Assembly (NCBI GenBank): GCA_027317945.1
Contig: DAHVQB010000009.1
Location: forward strand, 21,713 to 85,712
Origin: Microcaldota archaeon
Lineage (GTDB): Archaea > Micrarchaeota > Micrarchaeia > Micrarchaeales > Micrarchaeaceae
Direction of reading: 5' to 3'
Length of the DNA stretch: 64,000 nucleotides
Part shown: piece after piece, positions 1-9,631 of the stretch
Layout of the letters: each line of letters opens with the position of its first letter
Position numbering within the stretch: position 1 is the first letter of the stretch
The notes under the pieces: generated by a model
The model's database searches: none
What the model was told of the DNA's origin: nothing
The model's input: the letters and a program-made list of their open reading frames with translations, nothing else
Translations under genes and position numbers: made by a program

Positions 1-396
1 ATGATAATATCATGGATATTCACTCCATGCCCCAACGCTACTAACTGGTGCAACCCGTCATTCTTGTACCTTGGTACGGCGTACGCGATACCCAACATAC
101 CCGCATCCACGTTCTTCACCACAACCACTGCGCAGCAGGGCACGGTAAGCCTGTCCGGCATATCGATAACATCTTTGAGCATGGGTGAATACGCCCAGAT
201 ACTGTCTGCAGCGATAGACCCGGCTACAGTAATAAGCAACGTGCTCGGCATGGCGGACCAAGTCGCGCAGTTCCTATTTACATCAGTGATGCTTTTTGCA
301 TTGGACATGACAGTAACAATGGGGTTCGGAGTCGGCCTGGCGAAGGCGCTTACAAGCGGCCTGGATGGGGCGTCGGCATTCTGGAGCAACGTATAG
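1..396 (+). CDS. Polytopic membrane protein, C-terminal part (probable first member of tandem VirB6/CedA-like paralogs; truncated by window edge)
   Basis: ORF open at window edge; hydrophobic C-terminal segment and ending (GLAKALTSGLDGASAFWSNV) similar in layout to the following four membrane proteins. Confidence 0.6.
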   Translation: MIISWIFTPCPNATNWCNPSFLYLGTAYAIPNIPASTFFTTTTAQQGTVSLSGISITSLSMGEYAQILSAAIDPATVISNVLGMADQVAQFLFTSVMLFALDMTVTMGFGVGLAKALTSGLDGASAFWSNV

Positions 397-403
397 TGGG
401 TTC

Positions 404-1975
404 ATGTTAGTACTACCGAATTTAATATTGCAAAGCGCCATCGGCTCATGCGCGCAAGAGGCTGCCGCATCAGTGCCCACGAGCGCCTGCGCGGCGCAGA
501 CAAGCCTGGCCGCATTCATAATAATAGCAATACTGCTTGACGCGCTAATAGTCGCAGTCTGGTACATGCTTGGCTACATATTGAACGATCAGAGGATAAA
601 GGCCAACGCACGCGGCGAGTTCGTCCAGTTGATCGGCACAACGATATTGGTCGCTATAATAGTCGGGATCCTGGCATTTTTCGCATCTTTGTACATGTCA
701 TCTTACGGATCAGGGGTAATGAGCCCCAAGGCCATGTATTATACCTGCAATAACATAGCGTCAGGATCGAAGCTCACACTCTTCTCCGGCAATATGATCT
801 CCACAACTGCGGGCTCTCCTCCGCTTCCCTTAAACTCGCAATCCAACCTGCTTGAGGGTTCGCCTTCGTTCCCGGGCATATGTGCCATGGTAGCTAAACC
901 GGCCTCATTCACGCAGCAGATAGACTATCCATTGGCGGCTTCGGACGTGCTTATAGCGAACTTGACAAACCAGACGCTTGTAAATCTAAACGCGCTCTTC
1001 ACAATAGACACGTACCTTGGCTTCCTTGACAGCTTCACCCCTTTCGTCGAGCCGGCATGCTGGTCTAACCTGGAAGCCTGCCTCCTGCCCGGTTTGGGCA
1101 CCATAAACTTTGACATGAAGATATCATTCCAACCATTCGCTGGCTACGATCTCATATTCAATTCATACGGCCCTCTCGGAGACCTCCTTGCTCTCGCTTT
1201 CGAGTCATATGTCGCCCAGTTCGTTTTCCTGGTCGTGATGCTGTTTGTATGGCCTTACATGCTATTCATCGGTGTGGTACTCAGAGCCACTCCATTCACA
1301 AGGAAGATAGGGGGCCTATTCATAGCGATAGCAATAGGTGCCGTCATATTCCTTCCGGTGATGTACGCTATAGAGTACACGAACCTCTGCGCAGGGGTGC
1401 CGTACTATGTGCAAGGCGCCTCGGGCCAGCCGCTGTTCACCACCCCAGTTGGATGCACTCAGGTTAATCCGTCATCGTCTGCTGCACGCCAGCAAAGCAC
1501 CGCTGCATTCGCTTTCAACTCGTTCGCATACGGTTACAACGGCATAACTACGCTTCCTGCGAATTCGCCAACAACGGGCAACTACTATGATATAAACTTC
1601 TTCGTCATGCCCAACATGACATACATCGGTACGCATACGTACGACAGCAACAATGCCGCCTGTTGGCCCAGCGGCGGCATAGCCGCGTCAGAGCTTTCCG
1701 CGATGGGCTATTCGTTGTTACCGACGGCATTCGCATCCGCATTGCTTGGGGCATCCCCATCCGCGGTGTTGTCTTCATTCAACATAAACATATTCTGTTC
1801 GCAGCAGTCAGCGTTAAGTCTGCTCTACAACCTATTCCAGTCATACGGGGTAGTGGGCGTAAGCGCATACTTCATGCCACTCATAAACATGCTCGTTGTC
1901 ATATCGGCAGTCATAGGTCTTTCCGGCCTGCTTGGCGGTGACACTGAGCTGGCTGGGCTTGCAAAGTTAGTGTAA
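404..1975 (+). CDS. Polytopic membrane protein, VirB6/TrbL/CedA-like paralog
   Basis: Multiple TM segments; motif GVVLRATPFTRKIGGLFIAIAIGAVIFLPVMY shared with next three ORFs. Start at 404 (MLVLPN) preferred over 365, which overlaps the previous gene. Confidence 0.65.
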   Translation: MLVLPNLILQSAIGSCAQEAAASVPTSACAAQTSLAAFIIIAILLDALIVAVWYMLGYILNDQRIKANARGEFVQLIGTTILVAIIVGILAFFASLYMSSYGSGVMSPKAMYYTCNNIASGSKLTLFSGNMISTTAGSPPLPLNSQSNLLEGSPSFPGICAMVAKPASFTQQIDYPLAASDVLIANLTNQTLVNLNALFTIDTYLGFLDSFTPFVEPACWSNLEACLLPGLGTINFDMKISFQPFAGYDLIFNSYGPLGDLLALAFESYVAQFVFLVVMLFVWPYMLFIGVVLRATPFTRKIGGLFIAIAIGAVIFLPVMYAIEYTNLCAGVPYYVQGASGQPLFTTPVGCTQVNPSSSAARQQSTAAFAFNSFAYGYNGITTLPANSPTTGNYYDINFFVMPNMTYIGTHTYDSNNAACWPSGGIAASELSAMGYSLLPTAFASALLGASPSAVLSSFNINIFCSQQSALSLLYNLFQSYGVVGVSAYFMPLINMLVVISAVIGLSGLLGGDTELAGLAKLV

Positions 1976-1983
1976 GTGGAACG

Positions 1984-3228
1984 ATGTCAAATAAAAGAGC
2001 GTTAATGTTATGCGTCGTCATCGCATTGTTTGTCGGTGCGCTTCAGATGCAATTAGCATCCGCCGCTGCGTCTCCAACTACTCCGACTACCCTATCTGAA
2101 GAATGCGTAGGCATAATCCCGCCACCCGGCACGCAGAGCCCAACAATAGTGAACATTGCAAGCTTCAGTTCGCTGATAGGCATATCAATGCTGATAATAC
2201 TTTTGATGACGGTCATAATAGCCATAGCCTATTCGCTGGGCCACGCGTTCGGCATAGACAAGCTCACAACTTTTGCAAAGACGGAGGCAGGCGAAATAGC
2301 AATAACCATAATCATTGTTGGCATATTCCTTGGCACATTCACGGCAACCAGTGCAATTGCGAATTCAAATCTGTTTGCGGCTGCAGGAAATTCGTTCAAC
2401 AGCAACATCTTCCTTGACGATTGCAATGCGGTGATGAGCTCGTCTGCGGCCCTGATATCCCCGGAACTGGCATTTGTGCTTGATACCGGATTCATAAGCA
2501 TGGCTTCTGGCGCATCAGTCAACCTTCAGTTCTCATCATTCGGGATATCCTTCCAGCCTTATGCCGGGGACCAGTTTCTTAGCTCCATAATGCAGACACT
2601 GGAGAACATCGGCGGCATCATGACCGGCCTGCTGTTCGGCATGGGCATATTCCTCGCAGTGATATACGGCCTATTCCCATTGTTCCTTTTCGCCGGCATA
2701 GTGCTAAGGACCCTGCCGATTACTAGACCTGCCGGCGGCGCGATGCTGGGCCTATTTGCAGCATTTTACATACTTCTGCCCATAATGCTCCACTTCTTCC
2801 TATTCTATAACAGCAACTACATAACAGACAGCACGATAACTGCACAGGGATTATGCCCAGTAAATGGGTTATCGACATCTACTACGCCTCCTCCGCCCAC
2901 CTCAACCTCGTCTACATCGCCGGTTCCGTGCAACACTGCGGGATTCTTCAGCGGCATAATTCCCCAGATTACAAAATTATCCACTGGCGCGCTTAGCGCA
3001 GCTATAGGCTTAGGTTCTACAGGAGCGAGTTCGCTGTCGATAATAGGCGCGCTGCTGAATGGCAACATAGTGCAGCTTTTCGTGCAGGACATAATAGAGC
3101 CAGTGTTCTATACGATGGTGGCTTTCATACTATCGCTTGTTATGGCGTATGACTTCATGGAAGCTGTCGGCGACCTGCTCGGCGCGCCAAGCCTGAATGC
3201 GAGCACCATGCTGAAAAATGTGATATGA
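1984..3228 (+). CDS. Polytopic membrane protein with signal peptide, VirB6/CedA-like paralog
   Basis: N-terminal signal/TM, several TM segments, motif GIVLRTLPITRPAGGAMLGLFAAFYILLPIM. Confidence 0.65.
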   Translation: MSNKRALMLCVVIALFVGALQMQLASAAASPTTPTTLSEECVGIIPPPGTQSPTIVNIASFSSLIGISMLIILLMTVIIAIAYSLGHAFGIDKLTTFAKTEAGEIAITIIIVGIFLGTFTATSAIANSNLFAAAGNSFNSNIFLDDCNAVMSSSAALISPELAFVLDTGFISMASGASVNLQFSSFGISFQPYAGDQFLSSIMQTLENIGGIMTGLLFGMGIFLAVIYGLFPLFLFAGIVLRTLPITRPAGGAMLGLFAAFYILLPIMLHFFLFYNSNYITDSTITAQGLCPVNGLSTSTTPPPPTSTSSTSPVPCNTAGFFSGIIPQITKLSTGALSAAIGLGSTGASSLSIIGALLNGNIVQLFVQDIIEPVFYTMVAFILSLVMAYDFMEAVGDLLGAPSLNASTMLKNVI

Positions 3229-4394
3229 ATATGTCAAATGCAAAATTTGCAATAGCCTTGATGTGCGCCTTTATGTTGGCAGCGTGCGCAGTGGGCGATG
3301 CATCCGCAGGCGATCTGCATTACGCGTCCGCGCCCCAATACCTGATGAACGGCCCCACGTTGATGGCAGCTTCATCCCTGCCACTTGCATTGACGAGTTG
3401 GGAGGGCATAGCAGTAATAGCGGTGCTCCTGATAATAGCTATAGCTGCAATAGTCTACATGCTGGCAGGCGCAACAGGAAGCGCCACGGCAAGGACATGG
3501 TCGAAGATGCAGATATACGAAGCATTCGTTTCGATATTGCTAATCGGCATATTCGGGGCACTGTCATACATGTTCTTCCTGAACCCACAGGGCGCCTTCG
3601 CCGGCGCCGGGCTATTGCCCGGCAACGTCATAACGCATACCGGATGCTATGCCAGCAACGTAAATAACATATACAACTTATCCGCTTGCGACATGGGGGC
3701 GTTCATGGTGAACGCTACAAACTATTTCGCCACAATATACTACGTAGGTTTCATAGCTGCCGCCACTGTGCCTGGCGTAATAATAAACGCAACTCCCTTC
3801 ACCGTGATAGGCCAAGGGACAGTGTCATTCCAGCTGGGCACCCCAAGCTTCCTTCCGTCATCGCTTGAGTCCATGTTCGAGACGGGCGCCTCGGGCCTGC
3901 TTTTCCTAATACTGCTTAACCAGATACAAATGATACTGATATCTGGCTCCCTCCTATTCCTGTCGCTGTTCATGGTGCTTGGTCTGGTGGCAAGATGCTT
4001 CGGATTCACGCGGACATTCGGCGGTTCGCTGATCGCGTTGGGCCTCGGCCTCGGCCTGGTATATCCAATGTTGATCAGCATGACCTACGGTTTCATAGAT
4101 GTCCAACTCCAGTCGGCCAGCTGGGTCACTCTAGCAGGCGCCATATTCAGCACTCTGTATACGATGGTGCTGGGCACAGGGGTATCATGCACGGTCAATG
4201 TGGCCCAGGCAGCTGTCCAGTCATCAACGTGCGGATATCTTGATACTGCGGTGCTCACCACGGGATATCTTATAGTGGGATTGCTGATAATACCTCTGCT
4301 TAACTTCGCCATACTGGATGCATTCATCGTTGACTTCTCAAGGGCCATGGGAGAGCGCGTAGACTTCATGTCGATGATAGGTAGTGTGATATGA
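3225..4394 (+). CDS. Polytopic membrane protein, VirB6/CedA-like paralog
   Basis: Overlaps upstream stop (ATGA-type junction); motif GLVARCFGFTRTFGGSLIALGLGLGLVYPML. Confidence 0.65.
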   Translation: MNMSNAKFAIALMCAFMLAACAVGDASAGDLHYASAPQYLMNGPTLMAASSLPLALTSWEGIAVIAVLLIIAIAAIVYMLAGATGSATARTWSKMQIYEAFVSILLIGIFGALSYMFFLNPQGAFAGAGLLPGNVITHTGCYASNVNNIYNLSACDMGAFMVNATNYFATIYYVGFIAAATVPGVIINATPFTVIGQGTVSFQLGTPSFLPSSLESMFETGASGLLFLILLNQIQMILISGSLLFLSLFMVLGLVARCFGFTRTFGGSLIALGLGLGLVYPMLISMTYGFIDVQLQSASWVTLAGAIFSTLYTMVLGTGVSCTVNVAQAAVQSSTCGYLDTAVLTTGYLIVGLLIIPLLNFAILDAFIVDFSRAMGERVDFMSMIGSVI

Positions 4395-5503
4395 CATACG
4401 GCAAACTTTTACCTAAAGCCGCGGTGCTCCTTGCCGCGTTGCTCATAGTCGCAGCTCTGCCTCTTCCGGTCAATGCCGCCACATCAGGCAGCTGCAGTTC
4501 ATATCCATCCAGCCTGGCAGGCCAACTAAGTGCAGAGCCATGGTACTGCCCGATAAACCAGCAGATATCATCGGAATGGGCCGCAGACCTGCCATTCGTG
4601 TTCATCGCGGTCCTGTTGTCGTTCGCTGTCGCAACGCTGATAATAATGATAGGGGTGGCAGCGAAGAGCGACGCCGTTAGGAACTTCGGGATAGGCGAGC
4701 TTTACGAGGCCGTGGCAAGCGCCATAATAGTGCTCTTGTTCATCTACATATGCGCAACGCTGTTTGGCCTGCTTCCAGGGGAGATAGTGGGCCCGATAAA
4801 TCCGTACGGCACTTCCCTCGGATTGATAAGCAATACGATAAACTCAGCGGAGACAATGTACACCAGCCTGTACAACGCCTATAGCGGCGCGGCTTACGCT
4901 GCTTCCGTGAATTTCTACATCGAGTTCCCAGAATCCACATTCTTCTCCTCATTCGCCACATTCGTGAACGCGGTAAAAGAAGAAGGTCTTCAGATAACCG
5001 TCATGGAACCGGTGCAAGTCATAGCAGGGGTCATCAGCAATGCCATCCTGGTGCTATGGTCCGAGTATTATCTCATAGTATTCTTTTCCGTTGCGGCCAT
5101 ACCAGTGTTCCTTATACCGGGGGTCCTGTTCAGGACGTTCCTGCCGACGCGGCCTTTCGGCGGCATGCTCATAGCGCTTGGCATAGGGTTCTACCTTGTA
5201 ATGCCGACGCTCTTCGCCGTAGCGTTCTACTTCACCACGCCAGGGGTGGTGAGTACGCTAAATTCCGTCAGCTCAAACCTGAACGTGCTGGGTGCGGGCA
5301 GCGGCGTGATCAACAACGGTCAGCCCGGCGGCCCGATACAATACCAATTGCAGCAGGTCGAGCCGGAGATGAGCTCATTCTGGCTGATGATACTGTTCTT
5401 CCCTGGCCTGATAATAGCGCTCACATACTCTTTCGTAACGCAGTTGGCGAACTTCATAGGCGGCGTGTCATACACCGGAAGCAGGCTGAGGTCGTTCATA
5501 TGA
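4391..5503 (+). CDS. Polytopic membrane protein, VirB6/CedA-like paralog
   Basis: Overlaps upstream stop; motif GVLFRTFLPTRPFGGMLIALGIGFYLVMPTL. Confidence 0.65.
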   Translation: MTYGKLLPKAAVLLAALLIVAALPLPVNAATSGSCSSYPSSLAGQLSAEPWYCPINQQISSEWAADLPFVFIAVLLSFAVATLIIMIGVAAKSDAVRNFGIGELYEAVASAIIVLLFIYICATLFGLLPGEIVGPINPYGTSLGLISNTINSAETMYTSLYNAYSGAAYAASVNFYIEFPESTFFSSFATFVNAVKEEGLQITVMEPVQVIAGVISNAILVLWSEYYLIVFFSVAAIPVFLIPGVLFRTFLPTRPFGGMLIALGIGFYLVMPTLFAVAFYFTTPGVVSTLNSVSSNLNVLGAGSGVINNGQPGGPIQYQLQQVEPEMSSFWLMILFFPGLIIALTYSFVTQLANFIGGVSYTGSRLRSFI

Positions 5504-5602
5504 TGGCAAGTATGTCATGCGGAAGGCTTGGCGGATGGCACAGCAAAGTTAATAAAGATTAAGTGATAAGGTAGATGCGCGATAATCTAGGGTTGGGGTC
5601 CG

Positions 5603-6433
5603 ATGCAGATCAAAATATTTGTGCTCATGGCCTTCCTTGGCATGTCCATATTCTTCATAGCCCTTGCGGCAGCCCTCCCGCCCGGCATAATGTTCGACAT
5701 CCTTAAGATATTATTGCTCGCCATAGGCCTCATGTTCGATGTCATAGCTTTCGCATCAAGATTCTACACATACCTATTGATACCTGCCGTGAAGCAGAGG
5801 AGCAGGAATATAGTCCTAAGCGATGAGGAGCCTTACAACATATCCCCGTCCGCAGATTCCATAATGCACAAGGAGGGCTCAGAGTTCGTAGCTACGGTGT
5901 ACGTTGCCATACCTTTGTACCGCTCGGCCACCGAGATGAGCGACGAGGAGAAGATGGACTTCACCAAGCAGGTGAGCAGGCTGGTGGGGGTCTCGAAGGA
6001 CACCGTGCGCTTCACCTCTGAACTTTACGTGATGAACAAGGATGCGTACATACAGACGCTTAAGGATACGATAAATTCATTGGAGAACGAGGCCGTCGAG
6101 CTGACTAACAAGAAGGACAAGGCGAAGGAGCTGGACCGCACGAAAGGAAAGCTGGCGATGTGGCACAACATGCTTGATAACATAGAGAAAGCGCAGTCGC
6201 TTGAGCTGATAACGTATGCAGCCATATCCGCCAAAGGGACAAAAGAGTTCGAGGCCGTTAGCATAGCACAGCAGAGGGCCAGGGAGATGATGGCAGGCGT
6301 GGGCTCCGTATTCGGGGTGACGCCGAGCGTAGTCATCGGCCAGGAACTTCTCAAGTTCATAGAGCCGGAGTACCTAATACCGTTCTCCACTGTGAGCGAG
6401 CAGCTCAGCAAGAACATACAACAGGTGATGTGA
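5603..6433 (+). CDS. Membrane-anchored coiled-coil protein of the T4SS-like cluster
   Basis: Two N-terminal TM segments, then long soluble region with coiled coil; in operon with VirB4-like ATPase. Confidence 0.55.
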   Translation: MQIKIFVLMAFLGMSIFFIALAAALPPGIMFDILKILLLAIGLMFDVIAFASRFYTYLLIPAVKQRSRNIVLSDEEPYNISPSADSIMHKEGSEFVATVYVAIPLYRSATEMSDEEKMDFTKQVSRLVGVSKDTVRFTSELYVMNKDAYIQTLKDTINSLENEAVELTNKKDKAKELDRTKGKLAMWHNMLDNIEKAQSLELITYAAISAKGTKEFEAVSIAQQRAREMMAGVGSVFGVTPSVVIGQELLKFIEPEYLIPFSTVSEQLSKNIQQVM

Positions 6434-7263
6434 TGGATGAAGAGGCAATAATGTACCTTATATTGACATTCCTCATAGCGCTAATAGTATTCCTCGTGCT
6501 GCCATCGTTCGGCGGCGGGATATTCAGCATAATAGCAATAATACTGACGCTCATCGCCATTGTCTTAATAGTGATGTTGAACTGGGCCGACTTCATAATA
6601 TTCCCATTGGTGACCAACGCACTAGGCATCACGTTCCAGCCGGCAAGGAACTACAAGATAGTCAAGAGCCAGGACGCCATAGTGAAGAACGTGAACGGCC
6701 TCTATTATGCCACAGGATACGTGACCGGAAACCTGTTCCCCTATGTGTTCAAGCTGGAATCCAGGCAGGAAGAGGAGGACAGGAAGATGCTCGCTGCACC
6801 GGACATATGGGAACGCGCGATAATGAATATAGGTTTCCCTTTCAAGTTCCATGTGCTTTCATCAGGCCTTGACATACAGAACGTCAGGGACGAGCTTGAG
6901 GGCAGGCGGTCCTATCAGGAGTTCCAGCTGTCAAGGGCGCAGCAAGGCAACGCCAATGAGATGGCAGTCACGGAGCTTAGGAGGAAGATAAGCGTGCTGC
7001 AGACGAAGATAGACAGGATATCGCAAGGAGAGAAGCCCATCGCCACGGTGATGTACTTCGAAACGACGGCCGTGGACGTATCCGAGAAGGCAGCAGCGGA
7101 CAGGCTCAATGCCCAGATAAAGAGCCTCCAGGTGGCCTTCAGCGGCATGGACCTGCAGTTGTCCAAGGTCGTAGGCAGGGAGCTGTACACGCTGTTCTCA
7201 TTCAACTTCTCGATGCCGACAAGCCTCGAGGAGCTTTCAGCATTTTTCGATAGGCAATCATGA
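6430..7263 (+). CDS. Membrane-anchored coiled-coil protein of the T4SS-like cluster (possible VirB4 N-terminal-domain-like)
   Basis: Two N-terminal TM segments; soluble domain (NGLYYATGYVTGNLFPYVFKLESRQEEED); overlaps upstream gene. Confidence 0.55.
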   Translation: MMDEEAIMYLILTFLIALIVFLVLPSFGGGIFSIIAIILTLIAIVLIVMLNWADFIIFPLVTNALGITFQPARNYKIVKSQDAIVKNVNGLYYATGYVTGNLFPYVFKLESRQEEEDRKMLAAPDIWERAIMNIGFPFKFHVLSSGLDIQNVRDELEGRRSYQEFQLSRAQQGNANEMAVTELRRKISVLQTKIDRISQGEKPIATVMYFETTAVDVSEKAAADRLNAQIKSLQVAFSGMDLQLSKVVGRELYTLFSFNFSMPTSLEELSAFFDRQS

Positions 7264-7283
7264 TGTTTTACACGGTGGTATAA

Positions 7284-8795
7284 GTGACATTACTTAAGTT
7301 GCAGAGCATAATGAGCAATGAGGTGGCCAAGCGGGCTTTCTTCTCCAGGCCGCCGGAGCCTCCGGTAAGCGCGCTAATGACGGACCCTTTCAAGTCGCTG
7401 TATGTCGGCACCACAAAGATATTCAAGGTTCCGTTCACGTGGTCTTTCCTAAATCTGACCAACCCTCACATAGCAGTTGTCGGTATAACGGGTTCAGGTA
7501 AGTCATATTTCGTCAAGACGCTCCTGATAAGGGCCAGTTACGTATGGGACAGCAATGCCGTCATAATAGACTGGGCCGGGGAGTACAAGGCATGGGTGAA
7601 GCAGAGCGGCGGGATAGTGGTATCATTAGCCAAGGGTGACTACATAAACATAATGGACCTGTCGGGCATGAAGCCGCTGGATAGGACCAAGCAGATAATG
7701 AATTCGCTAGACATACTTACCGACATATCACAGTTCCCAGAGCAGAAGAGGCTGACAGAGGAAGCCATAGAGCAGTCGTACGCCAACTTAGGTTTCATAG
7801 TATCGGAGAAACCGCAGGAAGACAAGGAGGCGCCTACACTGAAAGACACGATATCGCTGTTGGAGGAGAAGCTGCAGGAAGGCACCTACGAGTACCCTGC
7901 GGAGCTGGAGAATACGATATACAGGCTCAGGCAGTTCGCGAGGGAGGGAGAGGACTATTTCGCAAGGAAGAGCACCATAGATCTTGGCAAGCTGACCGGA
8001 TCTGGCTTGGTCGACATAGACCTGTCCGGCTTGCCTGATGAGAAGTTCAGGGCCCTGGCCGGTCTTTTCATACTTCAGACTATGAAGGAACGCATGAGGA
8101 GCGAGGGATGGAGCGAGAACAAGGGTCTGAAGACCATCGTGGTGCTGGACGAGGCCTGGAAGATAGCTAGCGACGAGAAGAGCGACGCGATAATGATAGT
8201 TAGGGAGGGCAGGAAGTACCAGTTCGGGTTGATAGTTGCATCACAGAACCCGACCGACATAAACGAGGCCATATTCTCCAACGTCGGCACGACGTTCATA
8301 CTTAGGATAAAATTCGAGAAGTTCCTGAACTACCTGCAAGGCTCGCTGAATTTTTCCGGCTTCATACGCAACGAGATAGGGAAGTTCGGCGTCGGCCAGG
8401 CAGCCGTGGAGATGGCATTCCAGACAGCGATAAGGTTCCCAGAGACGTTCATACTCGAGAAAATACACGGCGAGGAACCGCTTTACGTATACACGATAGA
8501 CATGTCCGACGTGCTAACGCAGGCCGAGGTGGCCGCCGGCGTGATGACGCGCGACTACCAGTTCGAGAAGGAGGAGCTTAAGGACAGGCTGGTGGACTAC
8601 AACATCACAAGCGAAGGCATAAACAGTATATTGTCTGCGTTCGACAGCAGCGGCAGGAGCATGAAGATGCTTGACATGCTGCGCATGGCTAAGGACATAG
8701 GCGGAGTGTCAAACGAGAACATGGTGTCCTTCCTGAAGTCGCTGAGCATAGAAGACCTGCTCATAACAAGGATAATAAGCATGATCGGTGTGTGA
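7284..8795 (+). CDS. VirB4/TraC/CedB-family secretion ATPase
   Basis: Walker A GITGSGKS, Walker B TIVVLDEAWKIA, downstream VREGRKYQFGLIVASQNPTDI typical of VirB4/TraC/HerA superfamily. Confidence 0.85.
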   Translation: MTLLKLQSIMSNEVAKRAFFSRPPEPPVSALMTDPFKSLYVGTTKIFKVPFTWSFLNLTNPHIAVVGITGSGKSYFVKTLLIRASYVWDSNAVIIDWAGEYKAWVKQSGGIVVSLAKGDYINIMDLSGMKPLDRTKQIMNSLDILTDISQFPEQKRLTEEAIEQSYANLGFIVSEKPQEDKEAPTLKDTISLLEEKLQEGTYEYPAELENTIYRLRQFAREGEDYFARKSTIDLGKLTGSGLVDIDLSGLPDEKFRALAGLFILQTMKERMRSEGWSENKGLKTIVVLDEAWKIASDEKSDAIMIVREGRKYQFGLIVASQNPTDINEAIFSNVGTTFILRIKFEKFLNYLQGSLNFSGFIRNEIGKFGVGQAAVEMAFQTAIRFPETFILEKIHGEEPLYVYTIDMSDVLTQAEVAAGVMTRDYQFEKEELKDRLVDYNITSEGINSILSAFDSSGRSMKMLDMLRMAKDIGGVSNENMVSFLKSLSIEDLLITRIISMIGV

Positions 8796-8798
8796 AGG

Positions 8799-9110
8799 AT
8801 GGCCGATAACGCTGAAACGTTCACGATAAGCAGGCCCGAGCTCAGGCGCATGCTAACGGCTTTCGGGGTGACTGAGAAGAACATGGCCGCGCTGTTCAGC
8901 TCCATGGAGAAGGCCCACAGGCACATAAACATAATAGCTTTCGTAAGCATGCTTGAAAAGGCCGGGTTGGACAGGGACGAGGCAAGCAACTTATTCAGGA
9001 GGCTCAACATGGGCGACATAACGATAAAGAGGGCTTTCGACCTGGTAGACGAGGAGCGCATAAACTCCGAAACGGGCAGGCTTTACGATGTGACGGTGGA
9101 CGTAAGTTGA
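8799..9110 (+). CDS. Small soluble alpha-helical protein
   Basis: Abuts the ATPase gene (3 bp gap); intact ORF. Confidence 0.6.
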   Translation: MADNAETFTISRPELRRMLTAFGVTEKNMAALFSSMEKAHRHINIIAFVSMLEKAGLDRDEASNLFRRLNMGDITIKRAFDLVDEERINSETGRLYDVTVDVS

Positions 9111-9533
9111 TTGGCCATGGAAAGTAAAAAGGCAAAAACGAATCGAACGATCGCAGGGTCGCGATGCGTAATCTGCGGTCAGAAGAAGGACGGCCTTGAG
9201 GTCAAGGAAGACATGGTAATAAAATCCATAAGATACTTGAAGCAGAACGTCACCAAGGACGCAAAGAATTACAAGCTAGTGGTCTGCAGGGGATGCTACC
9301 CGAAATACGATAAATCCCGCAGCGCTTATGTCAGGAAGCAGATATCATACGTCACCATAGCGGTGGTATTCACAGTGCTTCTTGTTATAGTGTCAGGTGC
9401 GCAACCGGGCGCATTCGCGTTTGGCATACTACTCATAGCTGCGATGTATGCACTATCACTACTGAGCTATGCCCCGGCAGTCAAGATGCCGTTCATTGCT
9501 AAGAAGAAAATTGACGGCAAGGCCGCCGCATGA
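9111..9533 (+). CDS. Zinc-ribbon protein with C-terminal TM hairpin
   Basis: CVICG...VCRGC cysteine pairs plus two hydrophobic segments; TTG start. Confidence 0.6.
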   Translation: MAMESKKAKTNRTIAGSRCVICGQKKDGLEVKEDMVIKSIRYLKQNVTKDAKNYKLVVCRGCYPKYDKSRSAYVRKQISYVTIAVVFTVLLVIVSGAQPGAFAFGILLIAAMYALSLLSYAPAVKMPFIAKKKIDGKAAA

Positions 9534-9631
9534 TCCGCAACCTGCTAATCCGGCAGTTAAAATGCCCGGCAGTTAAAATGCAGACATTGCAAATATATTT
9601 ATAGAATTAAGGCCGAATAAGTATTGCGCTT

